NCBI RefSeq assembly: GCF_020381325.1
Contig: NZ_JAGSPI010000012.1
Span: 78,660 to 142,659 of the forward strand
Reading direction: 5' to 3'
Length of the DNA stretch: 64,000 bases
Source: Providencia vermicola
Lineage (GTDB): Bacteria; Pseudomonadota; Gammaproteobacteria; Enterobacterales; Enterobacteriaceae
In this document: in pieces, positions 9,642-18,609 of the stretch
How positions within the stretch are numbered: position 1 is the stretch's first letter
Layout: every line of letters begins with the position of its first letter
Program-made: the position numbers and the translations under genes
Notes under the pieces: model-generated
Database searches by the model: none
Seen by the model: only the letters and a program-made list of their open reading frames with translations
What the model was told of the DNA's origin: nothing

Positions 9642-10139
9642 ATGGCAAGTAAAGACACGAAAGCGATAAAACCCCAAAAAAATGGCGGAATAAACATCGA
9701 TCCTACAAGGGCACTAACGGTTGGTGAGGTGGCTAAACGTTCAGGTGTTCCTGTTTCTACTGTGCACTTTTATGAATCAAAAGGATTAATACAAAGTACC
9801 CGAACACACGGCAACCAACGGCGATTCCATTCAGTCGTATTGCGCTATATTGCCATTATTAAAGTTGCGCAAAGTACAGGTATTCCATTGCAAGAAATTC
9901 AGGATGCATTAGGCCGTTTTCCTGCAAATAGTGCACTTACGTCCGAGCAGTGGAAGGAGATGTCCACACAATGGCGTGTTTCGTTGGATAAACGTATTCG
10001 GCAGCTCACGCGTTTACGTAATGAATTGGATAATTGCATTGGTTGTGGTTGTTTATCATTAAGTGATTGCCCGTTACGTAACCCTGATGACGTATTAGGG
10101 AAAAGAGGCCCAGGTGCACGTATTTTAGAGCGACCTTAA
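9642..10139 (+). CDS. soxR: Redox-sensing transcriptional activator SoxR
   Basis: 165-aa MerR-family regulator. The N-terminal helix-turn-helix begins at about residue 25 ([20 protein letters not shown]), followed by the SoxR-typical YESKGLI and a dimerisation helix. The C-terminal [2Fe-2S] ligands are seen as [12 protein letters not shown] (C-x2-C-x-C-x5-C), followed by PLRNPDD. Oxidation of this cluster by superoxide or redox-cycling compounds activates transcription. The N-terminal extension of about 20 residues is longer than in E. coli SoxR (154 aa). It is divergent from the mexGHI-type operon, with its operator between them. No soxS gene lies next to it, as in bacteria where SoxR directly controls efflux genes. 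Confidence 0.95.
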   Translation: MASKDTKAIKPQKNGGINIDPTRALTVGEVAKRSGVPVSTVHFYESKGLIQSTRTHGNQRRFHSVVLRYIAIIKVAQSTGIPLQEIQDALGRFPANSALTSEQWKEMSTQWRVSLDKRIRQLTRLRNELDNCIGCGCLSLSDCPLRNPDDVLGKRGPGARILERP

Positions 10140-10196
10140 ATAACGATAGAATGATGTCCTGCCATTAATCACACTTTTCATTTTTTGGATAGCTGC

Positions 10197-10284
10197 TGCG
10201 AAAAGTGGCTATTTCCCTTCATATATCATCGATTTGTTGACTAAATTGCCGCACTGGGTGGATATTTTTTGCGCCCAGCGGCTA
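10197..10284 (+). promoter_or_regulatory. XylS/AraC-type half-sites upstream of the SDR/indole-oxygenase operon
   Basis: Three direct half-sites fit the XylS-type pattern TGCR-N6-GGNTA: TGCGAAAAGTGGCTA (10197-10211), CGCACTGGGTGGATA (10250-10264, first base off) and TGCGCCCAGCGGCTA (10270-10284). The last two are exactly 20 bp apart, the phasing of tandem XylS half-sites; the first is 53 bp (about five turns) further upstream. They lie 92-180 bp before the SDR start. The AraC-family gene at 16950-17957 is the obvious candidate activator. Binding is inferred. Confidence 0.5.
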
Positions 10285-10375
10285 CAGCTTTTCGCTCATT
10301 CTGCGTAATTATTAGTCATGTTAATTTTTTGTAAATTCATTGTAATGGAATGAGAGCAAAAAGAGGGCGTCAACG

Positions 10376-11161
10376 ATGAAAGGTTTGAATAACAAAATTG
10401 CAATTGTGACTGGAGGCGCCACCAAAATTGGTGCTACGGTGGCAAAAGTGCTGAGCAGTTATGGTGTTAAAGTCACTATTTTTGATATTGACGCCGTTAA
10501 TGGTGAAAAAGTCGCACAGAATGAGACAAATATTGATTTCTTACCTGTGGATATCACTGATGATCAACAACTTAAACAGGGTATTGATCGAGTTGCTCAA
10601 AAGTATGGGCAACTCGATTTTTTGGTTAATCTGGCGGCGACTTACCTTGACGAAGGCCAGTTATCTTCACGACAAGATTGGTTAACTGCATTAAATATCA
10701 ATGTGGTCAGTGCCGTTATGGCGGCACAATTTGCCAAAGCACACTTTGTGAAAGCAGGTAAAGGTGCCATCGTCAACTTTACCAGTATTTCGTCTTCTGT
10801 TGCTCAAACAGGCCGTTGGCTCTATCCCGCATCGAAAGCCACCATGCTGGAAGTGACTCGTAGCCAAGCGATGGATTATGCCGATAACGGTATTCGTGTG
10901 AATTCGGTTTCCCCTGGTTGGACATGGTCTCGTGTAATGGATGAAATCACGGGGGGCGACCGCAAAAAAACCGACCGTGTTGCTGCGGATTATCACTTAT
11001 TAAAACGCGTGGGTGACCCTGAAGAGGTGGCTCAAGTTGTTGCGTTCCTACTTTCTGATCTGGCGAGTTTCGTGACTGGCGCAGATTACGCTGTTGATGG
11101 CGGGTACTCCGCTATGGGGCCTGAACAGGCGAAACCTGCAATTCCCCGTCTTGCACAATAA
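10376..11161 (+). CDS. SDR-family NAD(P)-dependent oxidoreductase, indole/isatin branch
   Basis: 261-aa classical short-chain dehydrogenase. The nucleotide-binding motif VTGGATKIG is at about residues 12-20, the active-site Ser region is FTSISSS, and the catalytic YPASK is around residue 158. The C-terminal DLASFVTGADYAVDGGYS is family-typical. It is the first gene of an operon whose second gene is a styrene/indole-type monooxygenase. The arrangement resembles the iif indole-oxidation operon of Acinetobacter, where an SDR (IifB) oxidises the indole 2,3-dihydrodiol. I infer oxidation of a hydroxylated indole or indolinone toward isatin. The start codon is preceded by AAAAGAGGGCG. Confidence 0.75.
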   Translation: MKGLNNKIAIVTGGATKIGATVAKVLSSYGVKVTIFDIDAVNGEKVAQNETNIDFLPVDITDDQQLKQGIDRVAQKYGQLDFLVNLAATYLDEGQLSSRQDWLTALNINVVSAVMAAQFAKAHFVKAGKGAIVNFTSISSSVAQTGRWLYPASKATMLEVTRSQAMDYADNGIRVNSVSPGWTWSRVMDEITGGDRKKTDRVAADYHLLKRVGDPEEVAQVVAFLLSDLASFVTGADYAVDGGYSAMGPEQAKPAIPRLAQ

Positions 11162-11193
11162 GACACCATTTAAACTTTACTGAGGAAAATACT

Positions 11194-12438
11194 ATGCGTC
11201 GTATTGCTATCGTAGGTGGTGGTCAAGCGGGGATGCCGTTGGCTTTAGGTTTGTTAGATAAAGGCTATTTCGTTACTGTTGCGACAAACCGCACACCAGA
11301 GGATGTTAAAAATGGTCGTGTGATGTCGAGCCAATGCATGTTTGACATTTCGCTGCAATTTGAGCGTGATTTGGGGATTAACTTTTGGGAAGACAAATGT
11401 CCTCCTGTTGAAGGCATTGGTTTTACTGTTCCTCATCCTGAAAAAGCAGGTGAAAAAGCCATTTCTTGGCGCTCGCGCTTAGACAACTATGCACAAGCCG
11501 TCGATCAGCGCATTAAAATGCCTTATTGGATGGAGTTATTTGCAGCACGTGGCGGCAATTTGCGTATTGAAGATGTTGGCGTTGCAGAGCTGGAGCGTTT
11601 GGCAGAAACCCATGACCTTGTTGTGTTGGCGGGAGGGAAAGGGGAAATTGTTAAATTGCTTGAACGTGATGAAACGCGCTCTCCATATGATAAACCCCAA
11701 CGTGCCTTGGCGCTCACTTATGTGCACGGCATGTTGCCAACGCCTGAATACTCCCAAGTGTCGTTTAACTTGATCCCTGGTGTTGGTGAGTACTTTGTGT
11801 TTCCATCCCTGACCAATAGCGGTGATTGCCACATTATGGTCTTTGAAGGTATCCCTGGTGGCCCAATGGATCAGTGGGGTGAGGCGCGTACACCGCAAGA
11901 GCATTTGGCGTACAGTAAAAAAATCCTTAACACCTATTTGCCTTGGGAAGCGGATCGCTGTCGCAATATCGAATTGACGGATGATAACGGCATCTTAGCT
12001 GGGCGCTTTGCACCGACGGTGCGCAAGCCTGTATTAACGTTGCCATCGGGTAAGATTGTATTTGGTTTAGGGGATGCGTTAGTGACAAACGATCCATTAA
12101 CAGGCCAAGGCTCGAATAACGCGACTAAGGCTTGTAAAGTTTACTATGACGCGATCTTAGCGCACGGTGATAAGCCCTATACCGCACAGTGGATGAACGA
12201 CACTTTCGAACAGTTCTGGAAATATGGTCGCCATGTTGTGGAATGGACAAACTCATTATTAGCGCCACCAGAGCCACATATTTTGCATCTGTTAGGTGCT
12301 GCTCAGCAATTACCATCCCTCGCACACACTATCGCAAATGCCTTTAACTACCCGCCAGTCCTGTTCCCTTGGTGGAAAGATGGGGCTGCATGTGAGGCCT
12401 ATATTCAATCACAAATGATGGAAGAAGCCCGCGCTTAA
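11194..12438 (+). CDS. Styrene/indole monooxygenase, oxygenase component (StyA/IifC-like)
   Basis: 414-aa group E flavoprotein monooxygenase, the usual StyA length. It uses FADH2 supplied by a separate reductase to epoxidise styrene or indole. The N-terminal FAD fold is MRRIAIVGGGQAGMPLALGL; SRLDNYAQAV, FVFPSLTNSG and GLGDALVTNDPLTGQGSNNA (flavin and product loop) are also StyA-like. The flavin reductase gene follows after 15 bp and an SDR gene precedes it, as in iif-type indole clusters. Together with the isatin-hydrolase-like cyclase two genes downstream, this makes indole the most likely substrate. Styrene is less likely because no styrene-oxide isomerase is present. Confidence 0.85.
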   Translation: MRRIAIVGGGQAGMPLALGLLDKGYFVTVATNRTPEDVKNGRVMSSQCMFDISLQFERDLGINFWEDKCPPVEGIGFTVPHPEKAGEKAISWRSRLDNYAQAVDQRIKMPYWMELFAARGGNLRIEDVGVAELERLAETHDLVVLAGGKGEIVKLLERDETRSPYDKPQRALALTYVHGMLPTPEYSQVSFNLIPGVGEYFVFPSLTNSGDCHIMVFEGIPGGPMDQWGEARTPQEHLAYSKKILNTYLPWEADRCRNIELTDDNGILAGRFAPTVRKPVLTLPSGKIVFGLGDALVTNDPLTGQGSNNATKACKVYYDAILAHGDKPYTAQWMNDTFEQFWKYGRHVVEWTNSLLAPPEPHILHLLGAAQQLPSLAHTIANAFNYPPVLFPWWKDGAACEAYIQSQMMEEARA

Positions 12439-12453
12439 CGGGGAGGATTGGCT

Positions 12454-12996
12454 ATGTCTATGATTGCAGAGGATACATTTATGTGCGAAAGGGAATGGGG
12501 TCATACCGAATTTGAATCGAAAACCTTGCGCAACTTGCTCGGGTGCTACCCAACAGGGGTGGCAATCGTAACGACACGCACCAAAGATGGGCGTGACGTG
12601 GGGCTAACCATTAACTCATTTGCCTCGTTATCTCTCGATCCTCCATTAGTTTTATGGAGTCTAGTGAATCATTCACCAAACTTGGCGGTATTTCGTGATT
12701 GCTCACATTTCACCATCAATATCTTAGGGCATGGGCACCAAGAACTTGCTATGCGTTTTGCGAATCCACGCATTGAAAACAAGTTTGAAGAGGTGGCTAT
12801 CCATCTGACCCCTGAAGGCGTGCCTGCCTTGCACGGTGCGATTGCGACGCTGGTTTGTGAAAACCATAAGCAAGACACTCTAGGCGACCATTTATTGATG
12901 GTGGGGCATGTGCGCCGTATCAGTAGTGAAACGGGTAAGCCGTTAGTTTTCCACGGCGGTGGCTTTACCGCTTTACATGAATCGCCATTGGCGTAG
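12454..12996 (+). CDS. NAD(P)H:flavin oxidoreductase partner of the monooxygenase
   Basis: 180-aa flavin reductase domain protein (split-barrel FMN-binding type, HpaC/StyB-like). Key stretches are LGCYPTGVAIVTTRTKDGRD, GLTINSFASLSLDPPLVLWS and HFTINILGHGHQELAMRF. It should deliver reduced flavin to the oxygenase encoded directly upstream. I selected ATG at 12454 because GGGGAGGA sits 7 bp before it; the in-frame TTG at 12448 is only 1 bp from that sequence. The C-terminal sequence LVFHGGGFTAL is the usual end of this family. Confidence 0.88.
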   Translation: MSMIAEDTFMCEREWGHTEFESKTLRNLLGCYPTGVAIVTTRTKDGRDVGLTINSFASLSLDPPLVLWSLVNHSPNLAVFRDCSHFTINILGHGHQELAMRFANPRIENKFEEVAIHLTPEGVPALHGAIATLVCENHKQDTLGDHLLMVGHVRRISSETGKPLVFHGGGFTALHESPLA

Positions 12997-13006
12997 GAGA
13001 AACACC

Positions 13007-13789
13007 ATGAATCAGCAAGCATTGATGACATTCGCTAAAGAATTACAGCAAGGCAATATTCAGGTTGTCGACCTAACACAAACCTTATCGCCATCATTCC
13101 CTGCACTGCAATTACCTGAGCAGTTTGGGCAGGTGTGGTCGTTCAGTATGGAGCAAATTTCCCGTTATGACGAGAACGGCCCTGCTTGGTATTGGAATAA
13201 CTTTAGTTGTGGCGAACATACTGGCACGCATTTTGATGCACCTATTCACTGGATCAGTGGTAAAGACCAAGCGAATAACACGGTCGATACCATCCCTGTT
13301 GAAAATTTTGTTGCCCCTGCCGTGGTGGTTGATGCAAGCAAAGAAGTGGCTGAAAATTCAGACTGGGTGTTAACAGTCGAGTTTCTGCAAAAATGGGAAG
13401 AAAAGCATGGCAAAATTCCCAAAGCGGCTTGGGTACTTTTTAGAACGGATTGGTCGAAAAAAGCGGATGACCCTGCGGCTTATGTGAGCATGCGTGAAGA
13501 TGGGGCTCACACACCAGGGCCTTCTCAAGAAGCGGTTGAATGGCTCATTCATGAGCGTGACGTAAAAGGGTTTGGTGTTGAGACCATCAATACTGATGCA
13601 GGGCAGTCCTACAGTTGGCCTGTACCTTACCCATGCCACACCTTAATGCATGGCAATAATAAATATGGCCTACAGTGCTTGAAAAACCTCGATAAATTAC
13701 CACCAACAGGCGTGGTAATTGTTGCGGCACCGCTGAAAATCGAAGGGGGATCAGGTAGCCCATTACGCGTCTTGGCGCTTGTGGGGTGA
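13007..13789 (+). CDS. Cyclase-family metal hydrolase, likely isatin hydrolase
   Basis: 260 aa, Cyclase family (PF04199), which includes kynurenine formamidase and the Mn-dependent isatin hydrolase. The metal-binding signature HxGTHxDxPxH is seen as HTGTHFDAPIHW at about residues 72-83. VETINTDAGQSYSWPVPYPC and the GVVIVAAPLKIEGGSGSPLR end are shared with isatin-hydrolase-like members. ATG at 13007 is preceded by AGGAGAAACACC. It lies between the monooxygenase/reductase pair and an FAD oxidoreductase gene 3 bp downstream. Opening of isatin to isatinate fits this context. Kynurenine formamidase is less likely, since no tryptophan dioxygenase or kynureninase is nearby. Confidence 0.75.
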   Translation: MNQQALMTFAKELQQGNIQVVDLTQTLSPSFPALQLPEQFGQVWSFSMEQISRYDENGPAWYWNNFSCGEHTGTHFDAPIHWISGKDQANNTVDTIPVENFVAPAVVVDASKEVAENSDWVLTVEFLQKWEEKHGKIPKAAWVLFRTDWSKKADDPAAYVSMREDGAHTPGPSQEAVEWLIHERDVKGFGVETINTDAGQSYSWPVPYPCHTLMHGNNKYGLQCLKNLDKLPPTGVVIVAAPLKIEGGSGSPLRVLALVG

Positions 13790-13792
13790 GGT

Positions 13793-15397
13793 ATGGCAAC
13801 ACTTTCTAACCCACAAGTGATCGTCGTTGGTAGCGGAATGAACTCCTTGATGTGTGCTGCTTTGTTAGCTGTGCGCGGAAAGTCGGTGTTGGTGCTAGAA
13901 CGAAACGACCGCTTAGGCGGTTGTATTCGGACTGAAAATTTATTTGAAGGTTATACCCATGATTTGCTTTCTTGCTGGTATTCCTTATTTGTTGGCAGTC
14001 CTGGCTACCAAGAATTAGAACCACATCTGAAAAAGTATGGATTAGCGTTTGCTCAGTGTGATTACTCAACAGGGTTAGTGCAACCTGATGGACAGTCTAT
14101 CGCATTGAAGCGGGATGTTGCTGAGGCAGCGAAACAGCTAGATCTTATCGCGCCCGGTGATGGGCTAGCATTTCGTAAAATGGCAGACAAATTGTTTACC
14201 CAAGATGCAGCGCTCACGTTTGGTTTATTAGGGCAAAATCCCTATAGCGGTGGCATGTTAAAACTATTGTTTTCTGAATGGCGTAAACGCGGTGTTGATG
14301 GATTGCTGGATTTTGCTAAATCAGGTGTGGAAAGCTTTCGCCGCTGGTCAGAGCGTGAATTACAGCACGATTTTAGCCGCGCATTGATGGCGCCATGGGT
14401 ACTTCATACAGGATTAGGGCCTGATGAAGCAAGCTCTGCGTTAATTGGTAAATTAACCTTTGCAGCTGTTGTTGCTGGTGGGATGCCTGTCGTCAAAGGC
14501 GGCAGTTATCGCATCGTTGAGGCTTTTGCAAAAGTGATTGAAGCCCATGGTGGCGAGCTTAAAACGGGAATGCATGTTGAGAAAATAGTGACTCAAGGTG
14601 AGGGGAAAAATAACCGTGCGACAGGCGTTATCGTTAATGGGCAAATGATTAATGCCATCGAAAGTGTGGTATGTAACGTGACCCCAACGCAGCTGTATGG
14701 CTCATTACTCGATAATGTGTCTCCTCAGGTGATGGAAAGAGCAAAAGGCTACCGCTATGGTCGTGCAGGCATGCAAATTCATTTTGCGTTAAGTGCGCCA
14801 CCACCTTGGTGTAATCCCGAATTATTAAATGTGCCTCTTGTTCATTTTACCGAAAGCATGGAGCAGGTCTGCTTATCTGTCACTCAAGCTAATAATGGTT
14901 ATCTACCTGAAAAACCAACGTTTGGCATTGGGCAACCTACTACGTTAGATCCCAGCCGTGCACCAGATGGCGGGTGGATTTTATGGATCCAAATGCAAGA
15001 ATTGCCAAGGCGACTAAAAGGCGATTCCGCAGGGGAAATTCGCATCCCTGAAGATGGGCGGTGGAATGAAGACGTACGAGAGGCGGTCGCGGATAGAATT
15101 CAGCAACGTTTAGAGTTAGTTATGCCTGGTTTTTCTTCGTTGATCGTGGGGCGTCACGCAATTTCTCCAGCAGATTTAGAAAATTATAACTGTAATCTTG
15201 TCGGTGGCGATCCCTACTCAGGTACTTGTTCCCCCGACCAGTTTTTCTGGTTACGGCCTTTTGCAGCATCAGGCCAAACAAAAACACACCAAACGGCAGT
15301 TAAAAACCTTTTTCATATTGGTGCATCAACACATCCAGGGCCCGGTCTTAGCGGTGGTTCAGGTTACCTTGTTGCGCAAAAATTGGCGAAAAAATAG
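13793..15397 (+). CDS. CrtI-like FAD-dependent oxidoreductase of unknown substrate
   Basis: 534 aa, NAD(P)/FAD-dependent amine-oxidase/phytoene-desaturase superfamily. The N-terminal Rossmann fold reads VIVVGSGMNSLMCAALLA, then VLERNDRLGGCIRTE. The C-terminal FAD motif is FHIGASTHPGPGLSGGSGYL. There is no signal peptide. It starts 3 bp after the cyclase stop (translational coupling) and is followed by the porin gene. It is not one of the standard enzymes of described indole clusters known to me. It could dehydrogenate a hydroxyindole, indoline or indigoid intermediate. Substrate unknown. Confidence 0.7.
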   Translation: MATLSNPQVIVVGSGMNSLMCAALLAVRGKSVLVLERNDRLGGCIRTENLFEGYTHDLLSCWYSLFVGSPGYQELEPHLKKYGLAFAQCDYSTGLVQPDGQSIALKRDVAEAAKQLDLIAPGDGLAFRKMADKLFTQDAALTFGLLGQNPYSGGMLKLLFSEWRKRGVDGLLDFAKSGVESFRRWSERELQHDFSRALMAPWVLHTGLGPDEASSALIGKLTFAAVVAGGMPVVKGGSYRIVEAFAKVIEAHGGELKTGMHVEKIVTQGEGKNNRATGVIVNGQMINAIESVVCNVTPTQLYGSLLDNVSPQVMERAKGYRYGRAGMQIHFALSAPPPWCNPELLNVPLVHFTESMEQVCLSVTQANNGYLPEKPTFGIGQPTTLDPSRAPDGGWILWIQMQELPRRLKGDSAGEIRIPEDGRWNEDVREAVADRIQQRLELVMPGFSSLIVGRHAISPADLENYNCNLVGGDPYSGTCSPDQFFWLRPFAASGQTKTHQTAVKNLFHIGASTHPGPGLSGGSGYLVAQKLAKK

Positions 15398-15478
15398 GAC
15401 ATAAATAAAACGCAAGGGAACCGCGAGATAACAGGCAAAGCACACACAGTAAGACAACCCACTATGGCAGGAAACATG

Positions 15479-16372
15479 ATGAATAAAAAAATAATCAGTC
15501 AGCTTGTTGCAGGTTCGTGTCTCAGCATACTTTCGTTTGGTACCCTCGCGACGGAAGGGGGCGGGCTAGGAATTTATCCTGATGGTCTCGAAAACTTTAT
15601 GTCAGGTGCATTACCTCCGCAAGGTGTACATGTGCTGATGTATGGTGGAAATGCCCATTATGACAGCATTCGCGATAATAAAGGGGATAAAATTCCTGTG
15701 CCAGGTTTTAGCGTGAATGTGAATGTATTGGCTCCCCGCTTAATTTGGGTAACGGATCAAAAAATACTGGGTGGTGATTTAGCCTTCCATACCATCGTGC
15801 CATTATTGGATGTCACCGCAAAAGCGGCAGGTAAAAAAGAGACGAGCCGTGGGCTAGGAGATGTAACGTTTGGACCTGCACTGGGCTTCCATCCTTCGGC
15901 TGATTTACATTATGTGGTTGGGTTAGATGCCTATGCACCGACAGGAAAATACAGTAAAACAGACCCTTCTAGTTTAGGTAAAAATTATTGGGCGTTACAA
16001 CCCGTGTGGGCAATTAGCTATATTCCCCCTGTGGGCGTGAATGCGGATTTAAAAATGATGTATGACTTCAATTTTCGCAATAACGACACGAAAACTCGCT
16101 CAGGGCAAGCCTTTCATGCAGATTATGGTTTAGGTTGGGGGTTTGGTAATGGGTGGGTAGCAGGGATAGGCGGCTATGCTTTTTGGCAAACAACGGATGA
16201 CAGTGGCCCGAATTCGGCCCAAGGAAAAGCGCGTGCTTATTCCATCGGCCCTTCAATTCGCTACGCGAATTCACAAGGCTGGTTGTTTACTGCTAAATGG
16301 GAAAAAGATTTTGAAGTCAGAAATCGCCCAGAAGGTTCACAAATTTATTTAAAAGCCTCTATTCCTTTCTAA
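15479..16372 (+). CDS. Outer-membrane transporter of the SphA / phenol MetA-pathway family
   Basis: 297 aa. A signal peptide (MNKKIISQLVAGSCLSILSFG, cleaved near the Ala at about residue 25) is followed by a beta-barrel rich in alternating aromatic residues and ending in a terminal Phe (YLKASIPF), the outer-membrane insertion signal. The N-terminal GLGIYPDGLENFMSGALPP is characteristic of the PF13557 family, found in many aromatic and hydrocarbon catabolic operons as a substrate porin. ATG at 15479 was chosen because AGGA lies 6 bp upstream; in-frame ATGs at 15464 and 15476 exist. It is the last gene of the first catabolic operon. Uptake of indole or a related aromatic is inferred. Confidence 0.8.
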   Translation: MNKKIISQLVAGSCLSILSFGTLATEGGGLGIYPDGLENFMSGALPPQGVHVLMYGGNAHYDSIRDNKGDKIPVPGFSVNVNVLAPRLIWVTDQKILGGDLAFHTIVPLLDVTAKAAGKKETSRGLGDVTFGPALGFHPSADLHYVVGLDAYAPTGKYSKTDPSSLGKNYWALQPVWAISYIPPVGVNADLKMMYDFNFRNNDTKTRSGQAFHADYGLGWGFGNGWVAGIGGYAFWQTTDDSGPNSAQGKARAYSIGPSIRYANSQGWLFTAKWEKDFEVRNRPEGSQIYLKASIPF

Positions 16373-16395
16373 CTATTTAATTTTATTGATTTGAA

Positions 16396-16430
16396 TGCAT
16401 AGCATAATAAAAACCATGCTGTGCATTTTT
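16396..16430 (+). terminator. Terminator of the indole-oxidation operon
   Basis: A 10-bp stem TGCATAGCAT/ATGCTGTGCA (one G-T pair) is followed by TTTTTATTTA, 23 bp after the porin stop codon. Confidence 0.65.
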
Positions 16431-16949
16431 ATTTATGCTGTAAATATATAAATGATATTCTTTGTGAATAAAAAGATAAAAATGTATCTTTATATTTAAA
16501 TGAAGGTTTAATGTAATTTAACTTCCATTTTATTGGTGTAAGTTAAATTAACTAATTTATCCTTAATATTGAAAATAGAGTTGACTTAATGTTTTAAGTG
16601 TATATTATCTCGCTCGATTTTTAGTTTTAATATAAACTAGCATTAAATGTTCTATATTAAGGTGCTCTTATTGTATTGATTTTAATTGGTTTATTTTATC
16701 ATGGTGTTTTAATTATTTGAAAAGATAACATTTTTACTTTAACGTAAAAAATTATATGAATGCTTTATGGCCTTATTTTTGAATTTTTATGTGTGGGTTG
16801 AAAATTAATTAAAAATCTGAATAACGTATTTTTCATTTTTGTCTCTATATTAGATACCCCTCTATACTTTAGAGTAAAGAGGGGTTTTTTTCTTATATTT
16901 TAATATCAGATTATATACAACAGCTTAATAAATATAATAATTATTGTTA
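16431..16949. other. AT-rich gene-free spacer with a second terminator at 16857-16891
   Basis: The ~520 bp between the porin gene and the convergent AraC gene contain no ORF and long A/T tracts. Near the right end the stem CCCCTCT/AGAGGGG encloses a smaller ACT/AGT pairing and is followed by seven T. It may act on either strand's read-through. I see no other structure. Confidence 0.6.
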
Positions 16950-17957
16950 TTAAGCTTTTTTTATACTTTGACTTGGTGATTCACCATAGCGTTGTTTATA
17001 TTCAGCGCTAAAACGGCCCATATGTGCAAACCCCCAACGTAGTGCGACTCCGGTGACATTAGTAGCCTCACCTGATAATAACTCTGCACGCACACGCTCC
17101 ATACGCAAATCACGTAAATATTGCATGGGGCTAATATCTAAAAACTCTTTAAACCCGGCATATAAGCTACGTAAACTGACACCTGCAATATGTGCTAATT
17201 GCTCCACTGTAATTGGCTCATGGGCATGAGCTTCTAAGTATTCCTGCACGCGGCGAACATGACGGGGACGGATTGTCGCTCGGCGTAAGCTCGAATCTTC
17301 AGTATAGTTATGGGCGTGCGTAGAAAGTAGCGTAACAGAGACTAATTGCTCCACTTGTGTGGCAATTAACTTATGTTGCAGAAGATCAGGGGTTCTCGTA
17401 GCGCATTCAATCAGGTAATTCATCAGCGTACGCCATTCAATACAAGATTGCCATGCAAAGCCTAATTCAAACACGAGTGGTTTATCCAGCGTATGACCAA
17501 GTTGGCCTACTAATGATCTCTCTAATAATGATCGAGAAATTCTTAACATGCATTGGTCGTTATCACTATTCCAACGCATGGTTGTTGACTCTTCAGGGCT
17601 TAATAAAGAAGCCATTTGCGGTGTAGATTCTAGACGTTTTCCACCACTTTCAATGATCGCACTGCCTGCAAGTGGCATTTGTAAAAGGAAAAAATCCTCT
17701 AATTTTCCTGGTGCAATTGTCACATCCGCGCCATAGCGTAAGCGGCTTAAGGAAATATCACCCATAGGAATATAATGCATACGTGCATCAAGGCGTTGAT
17801 GGGGATTGAGTTGATGAAATTGGTGCGGTTTCATTACTCGACCTACCATTGATTTTATTTCTTCAGGATCAGCGGATGTAAATAACAAACGTTCTGACGA
17901 ACAGATCTGATTTTCAATCTGAGGTGCAGATGAATGGGACCACGAGTTGCTCAACAT
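16950..17957 (-). CDS. AraC/XylS-family transcriptional regulator of the catabolic island
   Basis: 335 aa. The N-terminal effector domain of the AraC_binding_2 type (about residues 30-200) contains MHYIPMGDISLSRLRYGADV. The C-terminal double helix-turn-helix (about residues 235-335) has ITVEQLAHIAGVSLRSLYAG, then SPMQYLRDLRMERVRAEL and VALRWGFAHMGRFSAEYKQR. ATG at 17957 has GGAGGT upstream. The layout matches XylS, AntR and other activators of aromatic degradation. It sits between the two catabolic operons, and TGCR-type half-sites with 20-bp phasing occur upstream of each operon. Activation by indole or an oxidised derivative is inferred. Confidence 0.85.
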   Translation of the reverse strand: MLSNSWSHSSAPQIENQICSSERLLFTSADPEEIKSMVGRVMKPHQFHQLNPHQRLDARMHYIPMGDISLSRLRYGADVTIAPGKLEDFFLLQMPLAGSAIIESGGKRLESTPQMASLLSPEESTTMRWNSDNDQCMLRISRSLLERSLVGQLGHTLDKPLVFELGFAWQSCIEWRTLMNYLIECATRTPDLLQHKLIATQVEQLVSVTLLSTHAHNYTEDSSLRRATIRPRHVRRVQEYLEAHAHEPITVEQLAHIAGVSLRSLYAGFKEFLDISPMQYLRDLRMERVRAELLSGEATNVTGVALRWGFAHMGRFSAEYKQRYGESPSQSIKKA

Positions 17958-18220
17958 CGAAGGTACCTCCAAAATGAGTCGCCAACCCCCCAGTGACTGA
18001 TTTAAGTAGTGGATTGGCTATTTTTGCTTATTATGGATTTTCTCAATGAATTCAATTAATTATTTTATTTAAGGCAAAAGTGCTTTAGGCTTTTATTCAA
18101 CATACTTTATTTTATTTATTATGATGATTAACCTTTTTATTATTAACATTTTATTAAAATATTTTTAACCAACTGCCAGTTGAACATATCATAAACAATT
18201 TTTCTTACCTAGCTAAATAT

Positions 18221-18255
18221 GTGCAAAAACTATCCAGAAAGTGCAAGAAATCAGA
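18221..18255 (+). promoter_or_regulatory. Tandem TGCA-type direct repeat in the AraC/iorA divergent region
   Basis: GTGCAAAAAC (18221) and GTGCAAGAAA (18241) are direct repeats exactly 20 bp apart, the phasing of tandem AraC/XylS half-sites. The GGNTA part of the XylS consensus is not conserved here, so this is a weaker candidate than the sites before 10376. Confidence 0.35.
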
Positions 18256-18328
18256 AACAGTGTGGTTATTGTGATTTCCATAACAATATAAAAAATAAAG
18301 TTATTTTTATTTTATTTCAGTAAAATAT

Positions 18329-18344
18329 ATATGATTAATCATAT
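18329..18344. promoter_or_regulatory. Palindrome copy 1 (ATATGATTAATCATAT)
   Basis: A perfect 16-bp palindrome. Its central 12 bp ATGATTAATCAT recur 280 bp downstream in the same promoter region. Palindromes of this size are typical MarR-family operators, and a MarR gene ends this operon. Confidence 0.5.
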
Positions 18345-18609
18345 TGTTTGATCTATTTGTATTTAAATTTCACTTCTGATTAGTTTTATTATCTTAAAAT
18401 TAACATTTTTGTAGTTTAAAACGCCAAAACCTTTTTTATTGTAGGGTTAATTGACTGTTACTTAATGATTTTACGCCTTTTTTATACATTATCTTTTGTT
18501 CTTCTTTATGGGCTGTTTCTTGTCGTAAATCTCTCTTTTTCTCTTGTTTTTAAAGGTGATTTGTCCCTTATCTGCAGGGCTTATCCACTCTCTGCATAAA
18601 TTCAATTTA

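Noticed and set aside
10376..16372. Styrene degradation operon
   Set aside because: No styrene-oxide isomerase or phenylacetaldehyde dehydrogenase is present. The cyclase and SDR fit indole/isatin chemistry better.
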